A stretch of 64,000 bases of DNA from Micromonospora aurantiaca ATCC 27029 (GTDB lineage: Bacteria > Actinomycetota > Actinomycetes > Mycobacteriales > Micromonosporaceae), in contig NC_014391.1 in assembly GCF_000145235.1 (NCBI RefSeq), forward strand, positions 4,844,001-4,908,000, given 5' to 3'. Shown here piece after piece: positions 1-9,369 of this stretch. The notes beneath the pieces were generated by a model. It saw nothing but the letters and a program-made list of their open reading frames with translations, was not told where the DNA came from and searched no databases. The translations under genes were made by a program, and so were the position numbers. Positions within the stretch are counted from its first letter, which is position 1. The number at the start of each line of letters is the position of its first letter.

Positions 1-2
1 TG

Positions 3-641
3 CACGGCGTACCGGGGCCGCCCGAAGCACCCGACGCGCGGGACTGGCCGCTCTACCGCGGCTACGGCGCGCTGCTCGCCGAGGCAGGCGTGCTGACCGC
101 GATCCCCCGGCTCACCGTCGCGAGCCCGGACGACCTGTACACGGTCGCCGCGCGGGTCGCCGCCGCCGCCGAAATGCTCCGCGCCGACCCGCGCGTCGAC
201 GCCGACCGGCTCGGGCTGTGGTTCTTCTCCGGCGCCGGCCTGCTGCTCGGCGACTGGCTCCGCGACCCGCCCGCCTGGCTGCGGGGCGTGGCCGCCACCT
301 ATCCCCTGCTGGCGCCGCTGCCCGGATGGCCGCCGGTGGACCCGCGCTTCCGCCCGATCGACGCCCTCGACCTGCCCGCCGGCGCAGGTGTCGGAGCCGC
401 GCAGACGGAGGGCGCGGCACGGCCGACGCTCGTGCTGACCCGGGCCGGGCGGGAGCGGCCCGAGGTCGCCCCGACGATCGAGGCGTTCACGGCTGTCGCG
501 CGGCGGCGAGGGATCCCGCTGTGCGTGGTGGACGTGCCGAACGGGCAGCACGGATTCGACGCGCTGGACCACACCGAGGAGTCCCGCGACCCCGTCCGCA
601 CCGCCCGCGACACCCTGCTCACCCTGCTCACCGCCCCCTGA
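3..641 (+). CDS. alpha/beta hydrolase (dienelactone-hydrolase type), 5' truncated
   Basis: The frame is open from the first bases of the window to TGA at 639-641, so the N-terminus lies outside. A GTG at 90 is in frame, but the codons before it read as continued protein (HGVPG, then DWPLYRGYG), as expected for the oxyanion-hole strand of an alpha/beta hydrolase. LGLWFFSGAG occupies the nucleophile-elbow position, with Ser in a relaxed version of GxSxG. NGQHGFD near the C-terminus matches the catalytic His of dienelactone-hydrolase-like enzymes. It is probably a soluble cytoplasmic esterase or lactonase. Substrate and operon partners are unknown because the upstream side is missing. Confidence 0.7.
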   Translation, partial: HGVPGPPEAPDARDWPLYRGYGALLAEAGVLTAIPRLTVASPDDLYTVAARVAAAAEMLRADPRVDADRLGLWFFSGAGLLLGDWLRDPPAWLRGVAATYPLLAPLPGWPPVDPRFRPIDALDLPAGAGVGAAQTEGAARPTLVLTRAGRERPEVAPTIEAFTAVARRRGIPLCVVDVPNGQHGFDALDHTEESRDPVRTARDTLLTLLTAP

Positions 642-663
642 CCGCCGGCACGCACCCCGCCCC

Positions 664-724
664 GTCGATCATGAAGTTGACGGCGTTTCCTGTCCGTTCT
701 GTCGCCGCCAACTTCATGATCGAC
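664..724. repeat. palindromic element, family A (copy 1)
   Basis: The arms at 664-685 and 703-724 are 22 bp with one mismatch and a 17-nt loop. The core is GATCATGAAGTTGACGGC. A second copy sits at 33315-33375. Both lie between genes or beside gene ends. Confidence 0.85.
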
Positions 725-756
725 GCTCTGGAGTGGTCGGGTCGGGTGCGGCCGGC

Positions 757-810
757 CGAGATCTTGGTAGGAAACGGCTTCTCTGAGGGCCTTTTCCTAC
801 CAAGATCTCG
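757..810. repeat. palindromic element, family B (copy 1)
   Basis: Perfect 18-bp arms at 757-774 and 793-810 with an 18-nt loop. The arm begins CGAGATCTTGGTAGGAAA. A related, partly decayed copy lies at 43275-43326. Confidence 0.85.
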
Positions 811-916
811 TGGGCCTTCCCGCTGCGGGACATCACGCCCCCGGTCCACCCGGGCATCGCGCCCACCCGGTCCACCGTGACCCCGCACTGCTCGCCGCCC
901 CACCCACCCACATCGG

Positions 917-973
917 TGATCAAGGAGTTTGTGCCACTGCGGGAGCTGCTGCAGGACACAAACTCCTTGATCA
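917..973. repeat. palindromic element, family C
   Basis: Perfect 17-bp arms at 917-933 and 957-973 with a 23-nt loop. The core is GATCAAGGAGTTTGTG. This is the only copy I found in the window. Confidence 0.85.
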
Positions 974-1140
974 ACCGGGTGGGGGCGGGCAGCGCAAGGG
1001 TGAGGCGGGGCCTGGCGAGGGCAGGCAGCGCAAGGGCGAGTGCCGGGCCGGGCGAGAGCGGGACCAGGCGAGGGCGGCGGCGCAGAGGCGAGGGCACACC
1101 GGGGCAGAGGCAGAGGCGAGGGAAGGCGCTGGGGCGGGGG

Positions 1141-1794
1141 TCAGCGGTCGGCTGCGGGGACCGGGGTGGGCTGGTCGGAAGGCTCGGACACGTGCAGGCG
1201 CTTGGCCCGGCGGCGCAGCCACGCGGTACTCACCACGCCGGCCAGCACCGCCAGCACCAGTCCGGCCCAGGAGATGTCCTTGAGCCAGTGCTCGGCGGCC
1301 TGCCCGAGGTAGAACAGCAGGTAGGTGGTGCCGAACGCCCACACCAGCCCGCCCGCGGCGTTCGCGACCAGGAACCGGCGGTACGGCACGCGCAGCGCCC
1401 CGGCGAGCGGCCCGGCGAGGATGCGCAGCAGCGCGACGAACCGCCCGAAGAACACGGCCCAGACGCCGTGCCGGGCGAAGCTCAGCTCGGCGCGGGCCAG
1501 GTGTGCCGGGCCGAGGTGTTTCGGGAAGCGCCGGCCGAGCCGTTCCAGCAGGGGGCGGCCACCACGGCGGCCGACGGCGTACCCGACGGAGTCGCCGATG
1601 ATGGCGCCTGTCGCCGCGGCGGCGGCCACCCACTCGGGCCCGACGACGCCTGTGGCGGCGAGCAGGGCGGCGCTGACCAGCACGATCTCGCCGGGCAGCG
1701 GGATGCCCATGCTCTCCACGCCGATCACCCCGCCCACGAGCAGGCAGATCAGGGCCGGTGGGAGCGCGGCGAGCCAGTGCTGTACGTCGACCAC
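1141..1794 (-). CDS. DedA-family integral membrane protein
   Basis: This 217-residue protein has the DedA/SNARE-associated layout. There is a hydrophobic N-terminal segment, then SMGIPLPGEIVLVSAALLA, a second pair of helices around residues 60-85 with GDSVGYAVGRRGG, the conserved FGRFVALLRILAGPLAG, and a C-terminal helix followed by a basic tail. DedA proteins are cytoplasmic-membrane proteins linked to undecaprenyl-phosphate or phospholipid flipping and membrane-potential homeostasis. The start is GTG at 1792-1794, preceded by a G-rich stretch. The upstream VOC gene stops 24 bp before this start on the same strand, so the two may be co-transcribed. The exact substrate cannot be read from the sequence. 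Confidence 0.85.
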   Translation of the reverse strand: MVDVQHWLAALPPALICLLVGGVIGVESMGIPLPGEIVLVSAALLAATGVVGPEWVAAAAATGAIIGDSVGYAVGRRGGRPLLERLGRRFPKHLGPAHLARAELSFARHGVWAVFFGRFVALLRILAGPLAGALRVPYRRFLVANAAGGLVWAFGTTYLLFYLGQAAEHWLKDISWAGLVLAVLAGVVSTAWLRRRAKRLHVSEPSDQPTPVPAADR

Positions 1795-1818
1795 CCGCCC
1801 GACCCTACCCGCGCCGGG

Positions 1819-2175
1819 TCAGCCCGCGGGGGCCAGAAACTCCAGCCGGTTGCCGTGCGGGTCGTACGTGTGGAACCGACGCATGCCGGGAATCTCGTCG
1901 TCGCCCCAGGTCACTGTGTGTCCGGCGGCGTCGAGGCGGGCGGCCAGCTCGTCCAGGTCGGTGCGCAGCAGCGCGGGGTGCGCCTTGCGGGCCGGGCGGA
2001 AGTCGTCCTCGACGCCCAGGTGCAGTTCGGCGTCGTACCCGGTGAACCAGCAGCCACCGCGGGCGGCGAGGGCCGGGGGTTTGGGCTTCTCGGTGAGGCC
2101 GAGCAGGCCCGCGTAGAAGGAGCGGGACGCGTCCTCGGAGCCGCGAGGGCAGGCGAGCAGGACGTGATGGATCAT
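1819..2175 (-). CDS. VOC/glyoxalase-like small protein
   Basis: A 118-residue protein starting MIHHVLLACPRGSED. I chose the ATG at 2173-2175 because GAGGAGGTG sits just upstream; a longer reading would add an unlikely Cys/Arg-rich extension. It shows the vicinal-oxygen-chelate beta-alpha-beta pattern: His near the N-terminus (IHHVLL), a central beta strand before EDDFRPA, and a C-terminal FHTYDPHGNRLEFLAPAG, which is the typical DPxGNxxE end carrying a metal ligand. Members include glyoxalases, bleomycin-type resistance proteins and dioxygenases; which applies here is not evident. It lies upstream of dedA in the same direction and is divergent from aconitase. Confidence 0.8.
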   Translation of the reverse strand: MIHHVLLACPRGSEDASRSFYAGLLGLTEKPKPPALAARGGCWFTGYDAELHLGVEDDFRPARKAHPALLRTDLDELAARLDAAGHTVTWGDDEIPGMRRFHTYDPHGNRLEFLAPAG

Positions 2176-2210
2176 GGTGGCACCTCCTCGTCCCGCAGCG
2201 TGGCACGAGG

Positions 2211-2241
2211 TTGCACGAATAGCAAGACGGACGTACGGTTT
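2211..2241 (+). promoter_or_regulatory. acnA promoter overlapped by a box shared with the acnR-like gene
   Basis: TTGCAC at 2211-2216 and TACGGT at 2234-2239 are separated by 17 bp, a plausible sigma-70-type promoter for acnA. The segment 2223-2241 (CAAGnCGnACGTACGGTTT) covers the spacer and -10. It matches 24861-24879, upstream of the AcnR-like TetR gene, at 17 of 19 positions. A repressor bound here would block RNA polymerase directly. Confidence 0.6.
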
Positions 2242-2346
2242 TGTAGAGACCGACGCAGGTAAGTGTTGCCTAAGCACGGCAGCGCCCCGGCCGGTGCGAC
2301 AAACTGCTCAGGACTACTCACGGTCGCTGGTGTGAAGGAGTACGAC

Positions 2347-5187
<2,841 letters not shown>

Positions 5188-5194
5188 GTTCTTC

Positions 5195-5252
5195 ATGTAA
5201 GGAAGGGCCCCTTCTTAACAGACGTCTGTTAAGAAGGGGCCCTTCCTTACAT
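5195..5252. terminator. perfect 58-bp palindrome between convergent genes
   Basis: The two 29-bp halves are exact reverse complements with no spacer (centre between 5223 and 5224, GAC|GTC). The stem carries AAGGAAGGGCCCCTTCTT and ends in ATGTAA/TTACAT. It begins 7 bp after the acnA stop and ends one base before the stop codon of the next, convergent gene. It can therefore end transcription from both sides. Confidence 0.85.
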
Positions 5253-5253
5253 C

Positions 5254-5568
5254 TCAGCGGAGGCGGAGCGCGACGGCGCGTGCCTCGGAGTCGGTGAGCG
5301 GCAGGAACCACAGGAAGCGCCGCACGATCGCGATCGGGTCCGGGCCGTCGGGGCGGCCGCGCAGGTCGCGGATGGCCTGCCGGGTGAGCCGGGAGAACTC
5401 GGGGATCATCGTGGCGCGGCGGGCCGCGTCGGTGGGCGCGGCCCGCAGGGTCGGGCACGGCCAGGGCTCGCCGCAGCGGTCGCAGCGCCAGGCCGGACCG
5501 CACGCGCGGTGGCCGGTCAGCGGCAGCACCACCCGGGGGTACGCCGATGTGGGTGTCGGTTCGGTCAT
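5254..5568 (-). CDS. hypothetical Cys-rich protein next to an XRE regulator
   Basis: A 104-residue protein from ATG 5566-5568 (MTEPTPTSAYPRVVLPL), with a GGAGG-type ribosome site in front. Residues about 23-40 contain HRACGPAWRCDRCGEPWPC, four cysteines and a histidine in a compact knuckle that could bind zinc. The C-terminal half (FSRLTRQAIRDLRGRPDGPD, then a hydrophobic RRFLWFLPL) is helical. It is divergent from the XRE/DUF397 pair and only about 90 bp from it. That arrangement suggests shared control, but I do not recognise a named family and give no function. Confidence 0.65.
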   Translation of the reverse strand: MTEPTPTSAYPRVVLPLTGHRACGPAWRCDRCGEPWPCPTLRAAPTDAARRATMIPEFSRLTRQAIRDLRGRPDGPDPIAIVRRFLWFLPLTDSEARAVALRLR

Positions 5569-5656
5569 GCCTCCACCGTGCCGAGGGTGGCCGAACAATC
5601 ACACAGCGTTGTGTAATCTCCTTCGGACGGTTCTTTTGCTCCGGGGAGGAATGGGC

Positions 5657-6424
5657 ATGAACCACGCCTTCGTCACCGCGCTGGCCGGCGCCGGCCACAC
5701 CGCCGAGAGCCTGGCGGAGCGGCTCGGCCTGCACCCGAAGACGGTGGCCCGGTGGGCGAACCCCGGGCACATCCCGCAGAGCCGGCACCGCGCGACTGTG
5801 GCGAACCTGCTGGGCCAGCCGATCGAGGCGCTCTGGCCCGACGCGGTCCGCCGCCGCGAGCCCGTCTGGTTCCGCCCGTGGGTGGACATCGAACGCGAGG
5901 CGGTCGCGCTACGCACGTTCGAGCTGGCGTGGGTGCCGGGTCTGTTGCAGACCGAGGCGTACGCCCGGGCCACGTTCATCGGCCAGCCGCTGACCGCCGA
6001 CGAGATCACCGACCTGGTCACCGCCCGGCTGGACCGGCAGGGCATCCTCACCCGGCCGCGCGGGCCGCTGTACGTCGTGGTGCTCGACGAGCAGGTACTG
6101 CGCCGCACCGCCGCCGGCGACCGGGCGCTGATGGCCGCGCAGGTGACCCACCTGCTCGCCTGCGCCGAGCTGCCGAACGTGCAGCTCCACGTGGTGCCGG
6201 CCGACACACCGACCTATCCCGGGCTGGACGGGCCGTTCGTCATCGCGGAGCTGCGCGACGGCAACCGCGTGGCGCATGTGGACAGCCAGGCCCGCGCGCA
6301 GATCATCGAGCAGCCCTCGGAGATTGCTACCCTGGAGCGTCGGTGGGAACGCATCCGGGGCGAGGCGCTGCCCCGCGCGCGGACCCTGGAACTGCTGAGG
6401 GAAGTGGCGGCGGCATGGACCTGA
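5657..6424 (+). CDS. XRE-family regulator, Scr1-like with C-terminal DUF5753-type domain
   Basis: A 255-residue regulator. ATG 5657 is preferred over ATG 5651 because GGGGAGGA ends at 5650 and needs the extra spacing. Residues 1-60 form a helix-turn-helix (TAESLAERLGLHPKTVARWAN), followed by a link with WFRPWVDIEREA. The rest resembles the ligand-sensing domain of actinobacterial Scr1-type regulators (LAWVPGLLQTEAYARA, RQGILTR, VLDEQVLRR, VQLHVVPADTPTYPGLDGPFV, and VAHVDSQARA). Such regulators are usually paired with a DUF397 protein, and one follows here with a 10-bp overlap. In Streptomyces these pairs affect development and antibiotic production; the target here is unknown. Confidence 0.88.
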   Translation: MNHAFVTALAGAGHTAESLAERLGLHPKTVARWANPGHIPQSRHRATVANLLGQPIEALWPDAVRRREPVWFRPWVDIEREAVALRTFELAWVPGLLQTEAYARATFIGQPLTADEITDLVTARLDRQGILTRPRGPLYVVVLDEQVLRRTAAGDRALMAAQVTHLLACAELPNVQLHVVPADTPTYPGLDGPFVIAELRDGNRVAHVDSQARAQIIEQPSEIATLERRWERIRGEALPRARTLELLREVAAAWT

Positions 6425-6600
6425 GCGGCGCCCGGTGGCGCAAGAGCACCCGCAGCGGCGGCAACGGCGGCAACTGCGTCGAGGTCGCCGGCAACCTGCC
6501 CGGTGTGGTCGGCGTCCGCGACTCGAAGGACCCGGCCGGGCCGGTGCTCACCTTCACCCCGGCCGCGTGGACCCGGTTCGTGACGTCGACCCGCCGCTGA
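6415..6600 (+). CDS. DUF397 protein, partner of the XRE regulator
   Basis: A 61-residue protein starting MDLSGARWRKSTRSGGNGGN and continuing CVEVAGNLPGVVGVRDSKDP. These are the classic DUF397 signatures (WRKSxxSxxxGxCVEV, VxVRDSKxPxGPVLxF). It starts inside the end of the upstream XRE gene (ATG 6415, XRE stop 6422-6424), so translation is likely coupled. DUF397 proteins are small cytoplasmic partners of Scr1-like regulators and are thought to bind them and modulate DNA binding. Confidence 0.92.
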   Translation: MDLSGARWRKSTRSGGNGGNCVEVAGNLPGVVGVRDSKDPAGPVLTFTPAAWTRFVTSTRR

Positions 6601-6606
6601 GCCCGG

Positions 6607-7122
6607 TCAGGCCAGACGCGCGGCGTACACATGCACCGGATCCCCCGATTCGGACGTCGTCGCACGCTCGAAGCTCAGCCCGATCCGCTCCGCGACCCGC
6701 TGTGAGGGCATGTTGTCCGGGTGGATGATCGCGACGAGACGGTCGACGCCCAGCCGATCGCGCGCGTGGTCGCGACACGCGGCCGCCGCCTCCGTGGCGA
6801 ATCCGCGACCCTGCATCCCGGTCCGCAGGTGGTAACCGACTTCGACCTCCATCACCCCGTCCACCGGCTGCGGAGTGAGACCGCAGTCGCCGACGAACTC
6901 GCCTGTCGCCCGTGACCTGAGCACCCACAGTCCGAAGCCGTGGCCGCGGTAGAGGCCCTCGTTCCAGCGGATCCAGTCCAGTGCCTCCGCCCGGATCTTC
7001 GGTCGCGGGTAGTAGCGCATCACGACCGGGTCGCCGAGAAGGGCGGCCATGTCGTCGAGGTCGTCGACGGTCATCTCGGCGAAGGTCAGTCGTCCGGTGG
7101 CGGGCGGCGGATCAGCAGTCAT
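6607..7122 (-). CDS. GNAT N-acetyltransferase (RimJ/RimL-like)
   Basis: A 171-residue GNAT. After a disordered Pro-rich start it shows LTFAEMTVDDLDDMAALLGD (beta1-alpha1) and WVLRSRATGEFVGDCGLTPQ (beta2-beta3). EVEVGYHLRTGMQGRGFATEA follows, the acetyl-CoA pyrophosphate-binding motif A with Q/RGxGxA. VDRLVAIIHPDNMPSQRVAERIGL (motif B) closes the fold. The order matches RimJ/RimL-like acetyltransferases that modify protein N-termini or small amines. The acceptor is unknown. It converges on the DUF397 gene with six bases between the stops. Confidence 0.85.
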   Translation of the reverse strand: MTADPPPATGRLTFAEMTVDDLDDMAALLGDPVVMRYYPRPKIRAEALDWIRWNEGLYRGHGFGLWVLRSRATGEFVGDCGLTPQPVDGVMEVEVGYHLRTGMQGRGFATEAAAACRDHARDRLGVDRLVAIIHPDNMPSQRVAERIGLSFERATTSESGDPVHVYAARLA

Positions 7123-7304
7123 GGTGGCCCCGGCCCCTTCGTCACGGCTTCGAGGCTACCGAGGCCGAGCGCCGCTCACGAACCGGCGGCAACGAACGAC
7201 CGCTGAAGCCGGCATCCCACTCATCGCGAAATTGCAATTCGGTGATGTCCCTCGCCCCCCCGATCGCACATCCGACACCGCAAACAATCGACGTCCATGA
7301 TTCG

Positions 7305-7334
7305 TTGACACGCTCCGAAGCCCGTCGATACGTT
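7305..7334 (+). promoter_or_regulatory. putative native promoter of the serine protease, now left of the IS
   Basis: TTGACA at 7305-7310 and TACGTT at 7329-7334 with an 18-bp spacer face right. The next rightward gene is the serine protease at 8322, but the 915-bp IS begins at 7392. Without the IS this promoter would give a leader of roughly 65 nt. The region 7123-7391 holds no gene. Confidence 0.5.
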
Positions 7335-7400
7335 GCCGATATCGCGATGAACAACGGGGGCGCTCCAGTTTCGATCCGGGAATCGAACACTGAGCCATTT

Positions 7401-8183
7401 TCATCCTGCGTGGCGGTCGGCTTCGACGCGGTGCAGGACGAGGATGGCCTGCACGATCGCGGTCGCTCGGCGTGGGCAGCAGCGCAGCTTGACCAGGATT
7501 TTCCAGGTCTTGAGGGTGGCGATCGCGCGTTCGCCGCGGGCGCGGATCTTCGCGTGCGCTCGGTTGACGGCCTTCTGCCGGCGTGACAGCTTCGGCCGGA
7601 AGCGGCGCCGCTTGAACGGGGTGCGCACGCTGCCGGGGGCGCCTTGATAGCCCTTGTCCGCGAAGGTCATCACGTCGGTGCTGGCCAGGGCGTCGATGAT
7701 GCCGTGGGTGCGGGCGGCGGTCAGGTCGTGCGTCGAGGCGGGCAGCGCGGCCGAGGCCCAGACGAGACGCCCGGCCGCGTCGGCGATGACCTGCACGTTC
7801 ACGCCGTGACGCTTGTGTTTTCCGGAGTAGTACGGCTTCTGGTTGGCGACCCGGTCGATCGGGATCAGGGTGCCGTCGAGGATTGCGTAGGCGAGCAGAC
7901 GGATCCTGGTCATGGCCGTGGCCAGGTCGTCGGCGGTCGCGGCGAGCAGGTCGATGGCCTCGCGGACATAACGCCAGGCGGTCGTGACGCCGATGTCGAA
8001 TCCGGCGGCCAGGCGGGTGTAGGTGTCGCCGTTGCGCAGGTGGGCCAGGGCGAGCAGGGCTTGCCGGCCGGGGTCGAGGCGTCGCCACCGAGACCGTTGC
8101 TGCTGGCGGCGGGTTCGGATGAGGGCGGCGAGGTGGTTCAGGCTGCGGGTGGACAACGGAATCGCGGCAGGGTAAGACAGCAC
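7401..8183 (-). CDS. IS5-family DDE transposase
   Basis: A 260-residue single-frame transposase. The N-terminal helix-turn-helix (GDTYTRLAAGFDIGVTTAWRYVREA) precedes a DDE nuclease domain. Candidate catalytic residues are Asp in ILDGTLIPIDR, Asp in TFADKGYQGA and Glu in ARGERAIATLK. SGKHKRHGVNVQV is typical of IS5-type enzymes. The start is GTG 8181-8183; CCGGGAG upstream may serve as ribosome site but lies inside a hairpin arm (see 8171-8243). The frame is unbroken, so the enzyme could be active. No second orfB or frameshift signal is seen. Confidence 0.9.
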   Translation of the reverse strand: MLSYPAAIPLSTRSLNHLAALIRTRRQQQRSRWRRLDPGRQALLALAHLRNGDTYTRLAAGFDIGVTTAWRYVREAIDLLAATADDLATAMTRIRLLAYAILDGTLIPIDRVANQKPYYSGKHKRHGVNVQVIADAAGRLVWASAALPASTHDLTAARTHGIIDALASTDVMTFADKGYQGAPGSVRTPFKRRRFRPKLSRRQKAVNRAHAKIRARGERAIATLKTWKILVKLRCCPRRATAIVQAILVLHRVEADRHAG

Positions 8184-8243
8184 AGCGAGGCTCCCGGTTG
8201 GGGCATCTGATCTTGGTCGATTGCTGTCTTACCGGGAGCCTCG
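8171..8243 (-). promoter_or_regulatory. interlocking inverted repeats over the transposase start
   Basis: GGTAAGACAGCA at 8171-8182 pairs with 8222-8233, and CGAGGCTCCCGGT at 8186-8198 pairs with 8231-8243. The order is b1-a1-b2-a2, so the stems cross, and two bases pairs compete because the right arms share 8231-8233. One stem covers the start codon, the other the probable ribosome site. Confidence 0.6.
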
Positions 8244-8321
8244 TCCTACCTGGACACCGGCCTCCCACACCGCCCGTGACCTGCGCCGTCACGATGAAAA
8301 TGGCTCACTGGGAAGGATTTC

Positions 8322-9287
8322 ATGAAGACGACGATCAGACTTCTGGCCCTGCCGGCCCTGATCCTGCCGGCGATCCTCGCCGGCACTCCGGCACTGGCCG
8401 GCACCGGCACCGCCGCAGGCACGGCCGCTCCGGCTGCTGTCACGTCGATCGAGCGCAAGGCGGGGTCGTCCTCGCAGGCCAGGGCCTACTGGACGGCCGA
8501 GCGCATGGCGGCGGCCACTCCCGCCGACGAGGTGGAGAAGGCCGCCGGCCCGGTCACCCAGAGCCCCACCGCGGAGCGGGTGCGGCGCTTCGCGGAGGCG
8601 GTGGCACCGAAGGACGGCAGCGGCTTCGGCACCCAACTGAACGAGTCGATCACGGTGGGGAAGATCTTCTACACCAGTTCCACCGACGGTCTCGGCCACT
8701 ACTGCTCGGCGAGCGTGGTGAACAGTCCGGCGCGCAACATGGTCTTCACCGCCGCGCACTGCGTGCACGACGGGCCGGGCCGGGACTGGCACACCGCGAA
8801 CTGGATGTTCGTGCCGTCGTACCGCAACGGCGCGCAGCCGTACGGCACCTGGGACTGGTCCACGCTCGCGGTGCCGAGCGGCTGGATCAGCACCCGTGAG
8901 CGGCAGTACGACGTGGCCGTCGCGCTCGTCTACGGCAGCCGGTCGATCGTGGACGCGGTCGGCGCCAACGGGCTGCTCACCGGCGGTGGCCGGGCGTACC
9001 ACTACGACATCTTCGGCTACCCGAGCAACAAGGACAGCGGCGAGATCCAGTGGGTCTGCTCGGGCACGTCGAGGGACGCGGGCAGCAACCGGATCGAGAT
9101 GAACTGCGGCTTCGGGGGCGGTTCGAGCGGCGGCCCGTGGTACTACAGCTACGACAACACCACCAGACGTGGTGACGTGCACGGGGTGATGAGCTACTCG
9201 AGCGGCTCGAACACGAACGGCTCGCCGTACTTCTCCGCCGCGGTGGTGGGGACGCTCTACAACACGTACGCGAACGACACCTGGTGA
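8322..9287 (+). CDS. secreted trypsin/V8-like serine protease
   Basis: A 321-residue exported protease. MKTTIRLLALPALILPAILAG is a signal peptide that probably ends at TPALA-G. A pro-region with Y56-W-T-A-E-R-M62 follows. The catalytic triad reads H146 (TAAHC), D197 (YDVAVAL) and S269 (FGGGSSGGP). C147, C247 and C262 may form disulfides. It belongs to the S1-like glutamyl-endopeptidase/V8 group common in actinomycetes and acts outside the cell. GGAAGG at 8311-8316 is the ribosome site. It starts two bases after the IS target duplication, so the IS has replaced all sequence upstream of the ribosome site. Confidence 0.9.
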   Translation: MKTTIRLLALPALILPAILAGTPALAGTGTAAGTAAPAAVTSIERKAGSSSQARAYWTAERMAAATPADEVEKAAGPVTQSPTAERVRRFAEAVAPKDGSGFGTQLNESITVGKIFYTSSTDGLGHYCSASVVNSPARNMVFTAAHCVHDGPGRDWHTANWMFVPSYRNGAQPYGTWDWSTLAVPSGWISTRERQYDVAVALVYGSRSIVDAVGANGLLTGGGRAYHYDIFGYPSNKDSGEIQWVCSGTSRDAGSNRIEMNCGFGGGSSGGPWYYSYDNTTRRGDVHGVMSYSSGSNTNGSPYFSAAVVGTLYNTYANDTW

Positions 9288-9297
9288 ACGACGGTCC

Positions 9298-9325
9298 GCC
9301 TGGTGTGCCACCCGGCGCACCAGGC
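9298..9325 (+). terminator. weak hairpin after the serine protease
   Basis: GCCTGGTG at 9298-9305 pairs with CACCAGGC at 9318-9325 around a 12-nt loop, 10 bases after the stop. There is no T-run. Confidence 0.35.
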
Positions 9326-9369
9326 GGGCCGGCACCAGGCGGACCGGCACCCGGCCCGGAGGAGGCGAC

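Larger units (their letters stand above)
642..1140. other. gene-free stretch with three palindromes and a purine-rich repeat
   Basis: About 500 bases lie between the hydrolase stop and the dedA stop, so the flanking genes converge. Three different hairpin-forming inverted repeats occupy 664-973 and are listed separately. Bases 985-1135 are a G-rich, imperfectly repeated stretch (GGCGAGGG and GGCAGCGCAAGGG recur). I see no credible gene here; the frames that stay open do so because of composition. Confidence 0.7.
7389..8309. mobile_element. complete IS5-family insertion sequence with target duplication
   Basis: The terminal inverted repeats are perfect over 14 bp: GAGCCATTTTCATC at 7392-7405 and its reverse complement at 8293-8306, giving a 915-bp element. 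The 3-bp ACT at 7389-7391 and 8307-8309 looks like the target-site duplication. The single transposase gene runs leftward, and its stop codon lies inside the left repeat. Intact ends and an intact reading frame suggest recent insertion. Confidence 0.85.

Noticed and set aside
985..1135. Purine-rich region read as a small coding gene
   Set aside because: Frames stay open on both strands only because of G-rich composition. The predicted peptides are Arg/Gly/Glu low complexity with no ribosome site.
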